From positions 3,844,001 to 3,908,000 of the forward strand of contig NZ_CP018082.1 of the NCBI RefSeq assembly GCF_001886715.1: DNA of 64,000 nucleotides, read 5' to 3'. The DNA is from Nocardia mangyaensis. Its GTDB lineage: Bacteria > Actinomycetota > Actinomycetes > Mycobacteriales > Mycobacteriaceae. Positions 16,004-25,310 of this stretch are shown here, piece by piece; the first letter of the stretch is position 1, and each line of letters starts with the position of its first letter. Made by a program: the position numbers and the translations under genes. Under the pieces are notes generated by a model, which saw nothing but the letters and a program-made list of their open reading frames with translations, did no database searches and was not told where the DNA came from.

Positions 16004-17754
16004 GGCGCAGTCTCCGGCGCATCGGAGGATCCGGCCAGGACGCGGACGCGGCCATGCACCGCCCATGGCACCTCGTCCGCATCGACGCGGGCGTCTATGA
16101 CGTAAGGCACCGACAGTGCGAACGCCTCATCGAGAGCTCGACCAAGTTGATCGAGGCTGGTGACGACCCTCGCTGTGGCGCCTAGCGCAGTAGCGACAGC
16201 CGCCACATCCAGCGGGCAGCGGTACATCGACCCGGTGATCGACAATCCTATGAGCTGTTGAACGTTGGCGACCATGGCGTTGCCGCCATTGTTGAGTACC
16301 ACCCATATGACGGCGGCCCCGATTTCAACGGCAGTGTGGATCTCCATGGCGGTCATAGCGAATGCCGCATCGCCGACGAGCGCCAAGACCGACCGCGTCG
16401 GGGTGGCCAGCTTGCCACCGATCGCGGCCGGGACGCTGTATCCCATCGATGCCAGGTTGAGAGAGCAATGCACCCGCCGATCGGGTCCGGACCGGTAGCC
16501 CGGTCCGGCGAATCCGAAGCAGTTACCGTTGTCTACGAACAGATCGGTGACGTCTGGGCAGCGTTCGCTCAGTTGCGCGACCACTGCAGAAGCCTTCAGC
16601 AGCCCAGAGGTCCCCTGCCATTGCCTCGCAGTCGATGGCACGTGCCCCTGCGGCCACAGTGAATCCCGAACATGGTTCTTGGGCAGCTGCGACAGTAGCT
16701 CTTGCAGCGTGGTTCGCGCGTCGGACCAGATCGGGAATTGGATCGGGAAGTTTCTGCCCAATTGCACAGGGTCGGAGTCGATTTGGATCACGACGCGATC
16801 GCGTACGAGGCGCGGATCCCATCCGTAGGTCGAGAATTCGCCCATGCTGCTGCCGACCACGAGCAAGAGGTCGATGCCGTCACCCAGCAGGAGTTCGTGA
16901 GCGCGAACGCATCCTCCGGCCGTACCGAACACGCCCAACGCCGCCGGATGATCTTCCGGAAAGACACTCTTGCCTTTGAATGTCGTCGCCACTGGCGCCG
17001 AGAGCTGGTCGGCCAGGGCAACCAACTCGGGGCCGCAGCCGCTGAGCTTCGCGCCCTGACCCGCCAGCACGGCAGGGTGGCGAGCGTCGCCCAGGGCAGC
17101 AACGGCTCGGGCGAGGGCGATACTCGCGGGCCGCGGGGGCAGGACCGGCTGGACCGGAGGGGCGGTCGGTGCGGCCGTCCGTTCCCGCAGGACATCGGCG
17201 GTCACGCTGAGGTGAACGGCGCCGGGCACCGGCGCGGTAGCCGATCGAATGGCCAATTGCAGCAGATGCGGCAACTGGTCGATGGTGGTGACCGCCGTCG
17301 ACAGCTTTGTCGCGGAGCGGAATACCGCGACCGTGTCGATGCATGCGCCAGCGCCGCTCGAATCCTGGACAGGGCCGCGACCGAATGAGTTCGTGGCCAC
17401 CTGTCCGGACAACACCAGCACTGGCACATGGTCGCTATCGGCGCTGCCGGTAGCGGTCACAGCGTGGGTGGCACCGGGGCCGGAGGTCACCACCGCCACG
17501 CCCAACCGCCCGCCGGCCTGGGCATAGCCCTCAGCCATGAAGACCGCGCCCTCCTCATGCTTGGCCAGCACCAGACGAATTCGTGGGCTGGAGTCCAATG
17601 CCTCGAACAACGGCAGGATCGGCCCTCCGGGCAATCCGAACACCACCTCGACCCCGGCCTGTTCCAACATCTCGACGATCAGAGCACTCCCTGTGCGGGG
17701 AGCGGATCCCGGTCGGCATCCACTCGTCGAATAGGGTGTCGTGACAAAGTCCAT
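16000..17754 (-). CDS. Thiamine-diphosphate enzyme, acetolactate-synthase-like
   Basis: A 584-residue member of the acetolactate synthase/pyruvate oxidase family. The N-terminal PYR domain has the activating Glu in LAKHEEGAVFMAEGYA (near residue 65), the middle domain binds nucleotide or is structural, and the C-terminal domain has the ThDP/Mg motif from GDAAFAMTAMEIHTA to LNNGG. ATG 17754 is preceded by GGAGC, better placed than the upstream GTG at 17775. It would decarboxylate a 2-oxo acid and transfer the carbanion to an acceptor or release an aldehyde. It differs from housekeeping IlvB in being alone, without a small subunit, and coupled to a cupin, so it is probably a pathway-specific enzyme. 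Relation to the shikimate-derived block is positional only. Confidence 0.82.
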   Translation of the reverse strand: MDFVTTPYSTSGCRPGSAPRTGSALIVEMLEQAGVEVVFGLPGGPILPLFEALDSSPRIRLVLAKHEEGAVFMAEGYAQAGGRLGVAVVTSGPGATHAVTATGSADSDHVPVLVLSGQVATNSFGRGPVQDSSGAGACIDTVAVFRSATKLSTAVTTIDQLPHLLQLAIRSATAPVPGAVHLSVTADVLRERTAAPTAPPVQPVLPPRPASIALARAVAALGDARHPAVLAGQGAKLSGCGPELVALADQLSAPVATTFKGKSVFPEDHPAALGVFGTAGGCVRAHELLLGDGIDLLLVVGSSMGEFSTYGWDPRLVRDRVVIQIDSDPVQLGRNFPIQFPIWSDARTTLQELLSQLPKNHVRDSLWPQGHVPSTARQWQGTSGLLKASAVVAQLSERCPDVTDLFVDNGNCFGFAGPGYRSGPDRRVHCSLNLASMGYSVPAAIGGKLATPTRSVLALVGDAAFAMTAMEIHTAVEIGAAVIWVVLNNGGNAMVANVQQLIGLSITGSMYRCPLDVAAVATALGATARVVTSLDQLGRALDEAFALSVPYVIDARVDADEVPWAVHGRVRVLAGSSDAPETAP

Positions 17755-18236
17755 CGTATTGCTCCGATCCCGCACCCGCGGACGTCAATGTCGGCGCTTT
17801 TCAAGCGTTGAGTTCTCGGAAGGGCACTGCGGCGACTTCCCTCGAGCCCGAGGACTGGACGAGAGCATCAACACAGCCCAGATAGGCGAGTGACGGAAGC
17901 CATGTTGTCCCGCCCAGAAGTAGCTCGGGGGTTCACGCCGCGGCCGGTTGTGCGACAGAGGCATCGTCGTGGACCTCAGTCAAACTTTCCGGTGCCGTTG
18001 TGCGTTCCGACGGTAAACCCCGCAGCTCTCATCAAGACCAAACCTTCAGCATCAGCGCTGACGCCGGTCCGGGACCAATGAACAGCCGGCATGGGTGCCC
18101 AACGCCCGACCCGTTTCGCGCGCCAAACCGCTCTGTGATCCCGCGCCAAACCGCCTGAGACCCTATCCTGGATGGGACAGGGTGAACCACCCCGAGCTTG
18201 GTGCCCACCTTCTTTCTTCGGAAGGATGGGCAGATC
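17755..18236. other. Non-coding stretch at the island edge
   Basis: No coding frame is convincing. A 13-base direct repeat CGCGCCAAACCGC occurs at 18119-18131 and 18142-18154. The last 60 bases lead into an IS3-type OrfA remnant and probably belong to its left end. The first bases should hold the promoter of the TPP enzyme gene. Confidence 0.45.
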
Positions 18237-18388
18237 ATGCCCGCGAAGTACGACGAAGCGACCTAGGCCAAGGCTGTCCGGCTGGTCGTCGATCACCGTG
18301 ACGACTACGACAGCGAGTGGGCCGCGATGAAAGCGGTCTCCGCGAGGTTAGGGATGACCGCGGAGACCCTGCGCAAGTGGGTCCGCCC
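18237..18388 (+). pseudogene. IS3-family OrfA transposase remnant
   Basis: Reads MPAKYDEAT, a TAG stop, then AKAVRLVVDHRDDYDSEWAA and MTAETLRKWVRP: the N-terminal helix-turn-helix of IS3-type OrfA, broken by the in-frame stop at codon 10 and losing similarity after about 50 codons. OrfB is absent. Dead fragment at the border of the accessory island. Confidence 0.6.
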
Positions 18389-18693
18389 CGTTCATAAGCC
18401 AGCGAGGATACGGACGCAGCTACAAGCGGTTGCTGGACATTAGCTGCGGTTCGAAATTCCCCACAAGGCCACGTCGCTTCGCCGCAAGGTCCGCCCGAAG
18501 GAGAGACGCGAATCCGCTGGTAGACCACTTCCTGTAGACGGTGTCAGCCCGTTCCGCTTGTGACCGTTTGAGGGTGACGAGCCGGTATCCGGGGTGATCT
18601 CCGGTGACGGCAGAGGCCCCGCGTCGGATGTCTCCGATGCGGGGCCTCGAACGAAAGAGCTGCTAACAGCTACTTTTCAAGGACTCGACAGCA
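18389..18693. other. Intergenic region downstream of glcB
   Basis: No gene seen. It carries the glcB transcription terminator (18613-18648) and unassigned sequence between that and the IS3 remnant. Confidence 0.5.
18613..18648 (-). terminator. Strong hairpin, terminator of glcB
   Basis: Perfect 10-bp arms GAGGCCCCGC and GCGGGGCCTC, extended by GTCGGA/TCCGAT, with a four-base loop. It begins about 45 bases after the glcB stop on the minus strand. There is no T-tract, as is common in actinomycete terminators. Confidence 0.75.
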
Positions 18694-20871
18694 CTACTTC
18701 TGCGCGGCCTTGAACTCGCGGCGGCGCCGGTGCAGGATCGGCTCGGTGTAGCCGTTGGGCTGCTTGGTGCCTTCCAGAACCAGTTCCTTGGCGGCCTGGA
18801 ACGCGATGCTGGCATCGAAGTTCGGGGCCATCGGGGTGTAGGTCTTGTCGCCGGCGTTCTGGCGGTCGACGACCGGGGCCATCCGCTCGAGGCTGGCGAT
18901 CACGTCGGCCTCGGAGACGATGCCGTGGCGCAGCCAGTTGGCGACCAGTTGGCTCGAGATGCGCAGGGTGGCACGGTCTTCCATCAGGCCGATGTCGTTG
19001 ATGTCGGGCACCTTCGAGCAGCCGACACCGTGATCGATCCAGCGGACCACGTAGCCCAGGATGCCCTGGGAGTTGTTGTCCAGTTCCTGACGCTTCTCCT
19101 CGTCGGTCCAGTCGGTGGACTGGGCCAGGGGGATCTCCAGGATCTGGTCGACGGTGGCGCGCGGACCACCCTTGGCGATCTCGGACTGCCGCTTGAACAC
19201 GTCCACCTGGTGGTAGTGGGTGGCGTGCAGGGTGGCGGCGGTCGGCGAGGGCACCCATGCGGTGTTGGCGCCGGCCTTGGGGTGGCCGATCTTCTGCTCG
19301 AGCATGCCTGCCATCAGGTCGGGCATGGCCCACATGCCCTTGCCGATCTGGGCCTTGCCGGGCAGACCCTTGGCCAGGCCGGTGTCGACGTTCCAGTCCT
19401 CGTAGGAGGTGATCCAGGTCTGGGTCTTCATCTCGGCCTTGCGGACCATCGGCCCGGCCTCCATGGAGGTGTGGATCTCGTCGCCGGTGCGGTCGAGGAA
19501 GCCGGTGTTGATGAACACCACGCGGTCCTTGGCGGCCTCGATGGAGGCGGCGAGGTTGACCGTGGTGCGACGCTCCTCGTCCATGATGCCGACCTTGAGC
19601 GTGTTGCGGGTCAGGCCGAGGACGTCCTCGATCCGGCCGAACAGCTCGTTGGTGAACGCCGCCTCGTCGGGGCCGTGCATCTTCGGCTTCACGATGTAGA
19701 CCGAGCCGGTGCGGGTGTTGGCCAGCTTCGCGGTGCCGTTGAGCGAGTGCACGGCGATCAGCGAGGTGATCAGGCCGTCGAGGATGCCCTCGGGGACCTC
19801 GTTGCCCTCGGCGTCGATGATCGCGTCGGAGGTCATCAGGTGGCCCACGTTGCGCACGAACAGCAGCGAGCGGCCGTGCAGCACCAGCTCGGAACCGTCG
19901 AGCGCGGTGTAGACGCGGTCGGGGTTCATGGTGCGGGTGAAGGTCTTGCCGCCCTTGGTGACCTCTTCGGCCAGGTCGCCCTTGTTCAGGCCGAGCCAGT
20001 TGCGGTAACAGACGACCTTGTCCTCGGCGTCGACCGCGGCGACCGAGTCCTCGAAGTCCATGATCGTGGTGAGCGCGGACTCGAGCACGATGTCCTTGAC
20101 GCCCGCGGTGTCGGTGGAACCGATCGGCGAGGAGGGATCGATCTGGATCTCGATGTGCAGGCCGTTGTGCTTCAGCAGCACCGAGGTCGGGTTCGCCGGG
20201 TCGCCCAGGTAGCCGACGAGCTGCGACGGGTCGGCCAGGCCGATGTCGGTGCCGTCTTCCAGGCCGACCTCGAGCTCGCCGTCGACGATCTTGTAGTACG
20301 ACGAACCGATGTGGCTGCCGGTGATCAGGGTGACGGCATCGTCGAGGAAGTTGCGGCCCCACTCGATGACCTTGTCGCCGCGCACGCGGTTGTAGCCGCT
20401 ACCCTTCTCGGCGCCGTTGGCCTCGGAGATGGCGTCGGTGCCGTAGAGCGCGTCGTAGAGCGACCCCCAGCGCGCGTTGGCGGCGTTGATCGCGAAGCGC
20501 GCGTTCATCACCGGCACCACGAGCTGCGGCCCCGCGGTGGTGGCGATCTCGGCGTCGACGTTGCCGGTGCCGATCTGGAACGGCGCGGGCTCGGGACGCA
20601 GGTAACCGATCTCGGCCAGGAACTGCTTGTAGGTGGCCTTGTCGTAACCGGCGCCCGGGCTCTCCTGGTGCCAGGCGTCGAGCTTGCCCTGGATCTCGTC
20701 GCGTTCGGCCAGCAGGGCGCGGTTGCGCGGGGCGAGGTCGTTGACGACCTGCTCGGCGCCGGCCCAGAACGCGGCGGAATCCACGCCGGTACCGGGGAGC
20801 GCCTCGTTCTCGATGAAATCGTGGAGAACGCTCGCCACCTGGAGCCCGCCGACCTGAATCCGCTCTGTCAT
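18694..20871 (-). CDS. glcB: Malate synthase G
   Basis: A 725-residue protein that condenses glyoxylate with acetyl-CoA to malate in the glyoxylate shunt. Length and sequence match the G isoform of mycobacteria: it opens [20 protein letters not shown], contains [14 protein letters not shown] and the catalytic TIM-barrel segments ([10 protein letters not shown] near the C-terminal domain, with the acetyl-CoA-binding region [15 protein letters not shown]). ATG 20871 follows GAGG about seven bases upstream. It is monocistronic, ends in a strong hairpin, and diverges from the TetR gene at 21117. A nested inverted repeat 40-72 bases upstream of its start may be an operator. It is the first clearly core-metabolism gene after the IS-rich island. 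Confidence 0.97.
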   Translation of the reverse strand: MTERIQVGGLQVASVLHDFIENEALPGTGVDSAAFWAGAEQVVNDLAPRNRALLAERDEIQGKLDAWHQESPGAGYDKATYKQFLAEIGYLRPEPAPFQIGTGNVDAEIATTAGPQLVVPVMNARFAINAANARWGSLYDALYGTDAISEANGAEKGSGYNRVRGDKVIEWGRNFLDDAVTLITGSHIGSSYYKIVDGELEVGLEDGTDIGLADPSQLVGYLGDPANPTSVLLKHNGLHIEIQIDPSSPIGSTDTAGVKDIVLESALTTIMDFEDSVAAVDAEDKVVCYRNWLGLNKGDLAEEVTKGGKTFTRTMNPDRVYTALDGSELVLHGRSLLFVRNVGHLMTSDAIIDAEGNEVPEGILDGLITSLIAVHSLNGTAKLANTRTGSVYIVKPKMHGPDEAAFTNELFGRIEDVLGLTRNTLKVGIMDEERRTTVNLAASIEAAKDRVVFINTGFLDRTGDEIHTSMEAGPMVRKAEMKTQTWITSYEDWNVDTGLAKGLPGKAQIGKGMWAMPDLMAGMLEQKIGHPKAGANTAWVPSPTAATLHATHYHQVDVFKRQSEIAKGGPRATVDQILEIPLAQSTDWTDEEKRQELDNNSQGILGYVVRWIDHGVGCSKVPDINDIGLMEDRATLRISSQLVANWLRHGIVSEADVIASLERMAPVVDRQNAGDKTYTPMAPNFDASIAFQAAKELVLEGTKQPNGYTEPILHRRRREFKAAQK

Positions 20872-20910
20872 CTACTGCCTCACTTTGGTGGAAACCGGGT
20901 GGGATAAGTC

Positions 20911-20943
20911 GATGTCATGTTACCCGTGGGTAGATGCGACATC
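20911..20943. promoter_or_regulatory. Nested inverted repeat upstream of glcB, candidate operator
   Basis: Inner dyad TACCC-GT-GGGTA (20921-20932) is flanked by a second dyad GATGTC (20911-20916) and GACATC (20938-20943), with four- and five-base gaps. The composite spans 33 bp and lies 40-72 bp upstream of the glcB start, where a regulator could control the promoter. The binding protein is unknown. Confidence 0.5.
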
Positions 20944-21052
20944 TCGTGTGGGTTGGAACGCCAACGGCGGCCGGTCCATTCCGCCACGCCGAGACGCCGG
21001 GTCGACGAGGTGGGCGCGGCGGATCACCCCTTGATTGTAGGCCCGCGGGCAA

Positions 21053-21076
21053 TTAATGTACTGACCGGAACATTAA
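21053..21076. promoter_or_regulatory. Inverted repeat TTAATGT-N10-ACATTAA, candidate TetR operator
   Basis: Perfect seven-base arms at 21053-21059 and 21070-21076, 41 bp upstream of the TetR start. Size and position fit TetR-family autoregulation and control of the downstream acyl-CoA dehydrogenase. Confidence 0.6.
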
Positions 21077-21116
21077 GTGGCGGCGAGCCGGACTCGCCCG
21101 GTCGAGCGGAGGCACG

Positions 21117-21776
21117 GTGAGCGTCACCCAACCCACCGATCCGGTCGCTCCGGTGCGTCGCCGCGGCCGCCCGCCCGGCACCGATCGCGGCGCGGCGCAG
21201 ACCAGTGCGCGCATCCGCGCCGCCGCGATCGCACTGTTCGCCGACCAGGGTTTCCACGCCACCGGTGTCGCCGAGATCGGCGCGAAGGCCGACGTGCAGC
21301 GCGGCGCGCTCTACTACCACATCGGTTCCAAGCAGGAGCTGCTGTGGGAGATCCTGCGCGACTACACCCGCCTGCTGCTCGACGACGCCGAACGCATCGT
21401 CGCGGCCGACGCCGACCCGATTCGGACCTTGCGCGAGCTGATCCGCAGTCACGTGGAGTTGATCGTCGCGCACCGGCGCACGGTGGCGGTACACCTGCGC
21501 GACGCCGACGCGCTCACCGCCGAGCGGGCCACCGACCTGCAGCGGTTGCGCGACCGCATCCAGCGGCTCTGGCAGGACGCCATCGACGCCGGGTACACCG
21601 CCGGGCTGTTGCGCAGCGCCGATCACGTCGTCACCAACGGGCTGCTCGGCATGCTCAATTCCCTCAGCTTCTGGTATCGCGAACGCGGCGCGCACTCGCC
21701 GGCCGAGATCGCCGAGATCCTCACCGAAACCGTCCTGTCCGGGCTCATCGCGCCGGGCGACAACACGAAAGGCTGA
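21117..21776 (+). CDS. TetR-family transcriptional regulator
   Basis: A 219-residue regulator. The N-terminal helix-turn-helix spans about residues 30-75 (IALFADQGFHATGVAEIGAK then GALYYHIGSKQELLWEI), and the rest is the helical ligand domain. GTG 21117 follows GGAGG. It precedes an acyl-CoA dehydrogenase by two bases, so the ligand is probably an acyl-CoA and the pair is likely co-transcribed and autoregulated through the repeat at 21053-21076. It resembles actinobacterial lipid/fatty-acid repressors. It diverges from glcB across a 245-base promoter region. Confidence 0.88.
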   Translation: MSVTQPTDPVAPVRRRGRPPGTDRGAAQTSARIRAAAIALFADQGFHATGVAEIGAKADVQRGALYYHIGSKQELLWEILRDYTRLLLDDAERIVAADADPIRTLRELIRSHVELIVAHRRTVAVHLRDADALTAERATDLQRLRDRIQRLWQDAIDAGYTAGLLRSADHVVTNGLLGMLNSLSFWYRERGAHSPAEIAEILTETVLSGLIAPGDNTKG

Positions 21777-21778
21777 CC

Positions 21779-23068
21779 ATGGCGTGGGATTTCGAGACCG
21801 ATCCGGAGTACCAGCTCGAGCTCGACTGGGTCGCGGAGTTCGTCCGCACCGAAGTCGAGCCCCTGGATCTGCTCTACCCCAACCCCTACGACCGGGCCGA
21901 TCCCGAGATCCGCACACTGATGCGACCGCTGCAGCAGCAGGTCAAGGACAGGGGCCTGTGGGCCTGCCACCTCGGCCCGGAACTGGGTGGTCCCGGCTAC
22001 GGCCAGCTGAAACTCGCACTGCTCAACGAGGTGCTCGGGACCTCGATGTGGGCGCCGCTGGTGTTCGGTTGCCAGGCACCGGACTCCGGCAACGCCGAGA
22101 TCCTGGCCCACTTCGGCACCGAGGAGCAGAAGGCGAAATATCTACGCCCACTGCTCGACGGCGAGATCGGCTCCTGTTACGCGATGACCGAGCCCACCGG
22201 TGGCTCCGATCCGACCGCCTTCCAGACGACCGCGGTGCGTGACGGCGACGAGTGGGTCATCAACGGCGAGAAGTGGTTCAACTCCGCCGCCGAGTTCGCC
22301 ACCTTCCACATCGTGATGGTGGTGACCGATCCGGAGGCCGCACCGCATCAGCGGCTGTCGATGTTCATCGTGCCCGCCGACGCGCCCGGCCTCGAGCTGG
22401 TCCGCAACTTCACCGTGCCAGGATTCAGCGAGCACGAGGGTCATCTGCGGTTCACCGATGTCCGCGTGCCCGCCGATCACCTGCTCGGCGCGCAGGGCGC
22501 CGGTTTCATCGTCGCCCAGACCCGGCTCGGCGGTGGCCGCGTGCACCACGCGATGCGCACGGTGGCCCTGGTCGGCAAGGCGTTCGACATGATGTGCGAG
22601 CGCGCGGTGTCGCGTCCGGCCCGCAAGGGGGTGCTCGGCGGTTTCCAGATGACCCAGGAACGCATCGCCGACAGCTGGATCCAGATGGAGCAGTTCCGGC
22701 TACTGGTGTTGCGCACCGCGTGGCGCATCGATCGGGCACAGGACTACCGCGCGGTGCGCAAGGACATCGCCGCGATCAAGGTCGCGATGCCGACGGTGAT
22801 GAACGACATCGCCCGGCGCGCGTTGCATCTGCACGGCGCGATGGGCGTCAGCGACGACCTGCCGTTCCTCGACATGACCACCTACGCCGAGGTGATGGCC
22901 ATCGCCGACGGCCCGACCGAAGTGCACAAGATCACCCTCGCCAAAGAAGTGCTCGCGCAGTACACCCCTGGTGATCCGGTGTACCCCAGTGGTTTCCGGC
23001 CCGCCCTGCGTGAGCAAGCGCGTGATCTGGTCGCCCGTCGACTCGAACGCGAGGTCGGCAATCTCTGA
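21779..23068 (+). CDS. Acyl-CoA dehydrogenase
   Basis: A 429-residue flavoprotein, slightly longer than the usual 380-400 residues. Flavin-binding segment YAMTEPTGGSDPTAFQ lies near residue 140, the beta domain includes WVINGEKWFNSAAEFA, and the C-terminal helical domain has LHLHGAMGVSDDLP and IADGPTEVHK. The last aligns with the region holding the catalytic Glu or Arg; the usual EGT is replaced by DGPTEV, as in the group related to mammalian ACAD10/11 and plant long-chain enzymes. ATG 21779 is two bases after the TetR stop. It probably acts in beta-oxidation of a fatty or sterol side-chain acyl-CoA, under control of the TetR protein. Confidence 0.9.
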   Translation: MAWDFETDPEYQLELDWVAEFVRTEVEPLDLLYPNPYDRADPEIRTLMRPLQQQVKDRGLWACHLGPELGGPGYGQLKLALLNEVLGTSMWAPLVFGCQAPDSGNAEILAHFGTEEQKAKYLRPLLDGEIGSCYAMTEPTGGSDPTAFQTTAVRDGDEWVINGEKWFNSAAEFATFHIVMVVTDPEAAPHQRLSMFIVPADAPGLELVRNFTVPGFSEHEGHLRFTDVRVPADHLLGAQGAGFIVAQTRLGGGRVHHAMRTVALVGKAFDMMCERAVSRPARKGVLGGFQMTQERIADSWIQMEQFRLLVLRTAWRIDRAQDYRAVRKDIAAIKVAMPTVMNDIARRALHLHGAMGVSDDLPFLDMTTYAEVMAIADGPTEVHKITLAKEVLAQYTPGDPVYPSGFRPALREQARDLVARRLEREVGNL

Positions 23069-23156
23069 GCCACGGGCGAGTTCACCGGTCCGGTGCGGCG
23101 GGCCGGTGAGCCGGAGATCCCGGACCTGGGACTGACCAGGAACTACCCTTCGTCGC

Positions 23157-25310
23157 ATGGGTGGTGTCAACAGTTCCGGCCGGGGCGACACCGAGGATGG
23201 TGCGGCGGATTCGGTGCAGCCGTCGCATCCCGAGGCGAGCCGCGGCTCGGTCAACCGGCCGGTGTTCCTGATCGCGGCGACGATCGTGCTCGCCTTCGCG
23301 ATCTGGGCGCTGGCCGCACCGGGTAGCGCCGAGACCGTCGTGGTCGAGGTGAAGACCTTCATCGTCACCTGGTTCGGTTGGTGGTATTTCCTCCTCGCCA
23401 CCGCCATCGTCGGGCTGGTGGTGTTTCTGGGCGCGAGCAAATACGGGCGCTATCGGCTCGGCCCGGAACAGTCCCGCCCCGAGTACAGCCTGTTCTCCTG
23501 GACGGCCATGCTGTTCGCGGCGGGCATCGGCATCGACCTGATGTTCTTCTCGGTCGCCGAGCCCGTCTACAACTACCTCAACCCGCCCGTCGGCCCGGCC
23601 GAGACCAATGCCGCCGCCCGCGAGGCGGTCACCTGGACGATCTTCCACTACGGCATCACCGGCTGGGCGATGTATGCCCTGATGGGCGGGGCGCTGGCCT
23701 ACTTCGCCTTCCGGCACAATCTGCCGCTCACCATCCGGGCCGCGCTCTACCCGATCTTCGGCAAACGCGTGCACGGACGGTGGGGCGACGCCATCGATGT
23801 GGCCGCGGTGCTGGGCACCATCTTCGGTATCGCGACCTCGCTCGGCATCGGCATCGTGCAGCTCAACTACGGCCTGCACGAGATGTTCGGCGTCTCGCAG
23901 GGCAAGGCCGCCCAGATCGGGCTGATCGTGCTGTCGGTGATCATCGCGACCATCTCGGCGACCACGGGTGTCGATCGCGGCATCCGCCGGCTGTCCGAAC
24001 TCAATGTCATTCTCTCGATCGCGCTGCTGGTCTACATCCTGGTGACCGGCAAGGCCGACTTCCTGCTCAACGGGCTCACCCAGAACGTCGGCGACTACAT
24101 CTCCACCTTCTTCGACCGCACCCTCGACACCTTCGCCTGGGACCGCAATCCGGAGACAGCCAACGAGCCCAGCGCGTGGCTCGACGGCTGGACCCTGTTC
24201 TTCTGGGCGTGGTGGGTGGCGTGGGCGCCGTTCGTCGGGCTGTTCCTGGCGCGCATCTCCCGTGGGCGCACTTTGCGCCAGTTCATCTTCGGGGTGCTCG
24301 TCGTGCCGTTCAGCTTCATTCTGCTGTGGATCTCGATCTTCGGTAACAGCGCACTCGACCTGGCCCGCACCGATGCCGGGTTCGCCGAGACGACGGCCGC
24401 GCAAGCCGAGGTCGGCTTCTACTCCTTGCTCGAGCGTTACCCGGGCGCACCGATGCTGTTGGGTATCGCGACCATCACCGGTCTGCTGTTCTATGTGACC
24501 AGCGCCGACTCCGGGGCACTGGTCATGGGCAACTTCACCTCGAAGTTGCCCGACCCGATGGCCGACTGCGCGCGCAGCACCCGCATCTTCTGGTCCATGG
24601 CGATCGGCCTGCTCACCCTGTCGATGCTGTTCGCCGGTGCCGGCGGGTCCATCACCACGCTGCAGAACGCGACCATCATCATGGGCCTGCCGTTCTCGTT
24701 CATCCTGGCGCTCATCGGGATCTCGCTGCTGCGCTCGGTGCGCAACGAGTCGTTCAAACTCGACAGCTACCGCACCTCGCTGCCCAAGGCCTTCGCCGCC
24801 GGCCGTGGACCGGCCGAATCCGGCAGCTGGCGGCGCCGACTGCTGGCGACCATCCTCTATCCGGGGCCGACGGCAAGCCGCAAGTTCATCACCAACACCG
24901 TCGTCCCGGCGATGCGCGAGGTGGCGGTCGAGTTCGAAAGCATGGGCGTGGCGGCCACCATCGACGAGTCGGGGCGCAACGAGGGCCTGCCATCGCCGCG
25001 ACTGCTCGTGGACCAGGCCAACGAGCCCCGCTTCGAGTACGGCGTGTGGCCGGTGTCGGCCCCGGCGCCCACCTACGCGGTGCTCGCGCAGCGGGCCGAC
25101 GACCGGTACTTCCGCTGCGAGGTCTACCTGTCCGAGGGCACCCAGGGCTATTCGCTCAACGGATACAGCCGCGAACAGGTCATCGGCGACATTCTCGACC
25201 AGTACGAACGTCATCTCGGCTATCTGCACCTGCGCCGCTCGGCGGGCGATCACCACGAGCCCGAACCCGACGGCACCGACACCGATCAGGAAGGGACTTC
25301 GACGTCATGA
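23157..25310 (+). CDS. BCCT-family betaine/choline transporter
   Basis: A 717-residue membrane protein of the betaine/choline/carnitine transporter family, importing a quaternary ammonium compound with Na+ or H+. After a hydrophilic N-terminus of about 35 residues there are twelve hydrophobic segments; the family core is visible in GITGWAMYALMGGALAYFAF and FFWAWWVAWAPFVGLFLARI. A hydrophilic C-terminal tail of about 180 residues is typical of BetT-type members, where it senses osmotic state. ATG 23157 is used. The last base pairs overlap the aldehyde dehydrogenase start as ATGA, so transport and oxidation of choline to glycine betaine are encoded as one operon for osmoprotection or choline use. 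Confidence 0.92.
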   Translation: MGGVNSSGRGDTEDGAADSVQPSHPEASRGSVNRPVFLIAATIVLAFAIWALAAPGSAETVVVEVKTFIVTWFGWWYFLLATAIVGLVVFLGASKYGRYRLGPEQSRPEYSLFSWTAMLFAAGIGIDLMFFSVAEPVYNYLNPPVGPAETNAAAREAVTWTIFHYGITGWAMYALMGGALAYFAFRHNLPLTIRAALYPIFGKRVHGRWGDAIDVAAVLGTIFGIATSLGIGIVQLNYGLHEMFGVSQGKAAQIGLIVLSVIIATISATTGVDRGIRRLSELNVILSIALLVYILVTGKADFLLNGLTQNVGDYISTFFDRTLDTFAWDRNPETANEPSAWLDGWTLFFWAWWVAWAPFVGLFLARISRGRTLRQFIFGVLVVPFSFILLWISIFGNSALDLARTDAGFAETTAAQAEVGFYSLLERYPGAPMLLGIATITGLLFYVTSADSGALVMGNFTSKLPDPMADCARSTRIFWSMAIGLLTLSMLFAGAGGSITTLQNATIIMGLPFSFILALIGISLLRSVRNESFKLDSYRTSLPKAFAAGRGPAESGSWRRRLLATILYPGPTASRKFITNTVVPAMREVAVEFESMGVAATIDESGRNEGLPSPRLLVDQANEPRFEYGVWPVSAPAPTYAVLAQRADDRYFRCEVYLSEGTQGYSLNGYSREQVIGDILDQYERHLGYLHLRRSAGDHHEPEPDGTDTDQEGTSTS

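Noticed and set aside
18119..18154. 13-base direct repeat CGCGCCAAACCGC with 10-base spacer, possible array
   Set aside because: Only two copies, no further units or cas genes; not a CRISPR array.
18730..20907. 725-codon open frame on the plus strand opposite glcB
   Set aside because: Its composition (Val, Asp, Gly, Leu repeats) is that of antisense translation of GC-rich coding DNA; glcB on the other strand has clear family motifs over its whole length.
23082..23109. Hairpin TCACCGG/CCGGTGA after the acyl-CoA dehydrogenase as terminator
   Set aside because: Seven-base stem with a 14-base loop and no T-tract; too weak to call with confidence.
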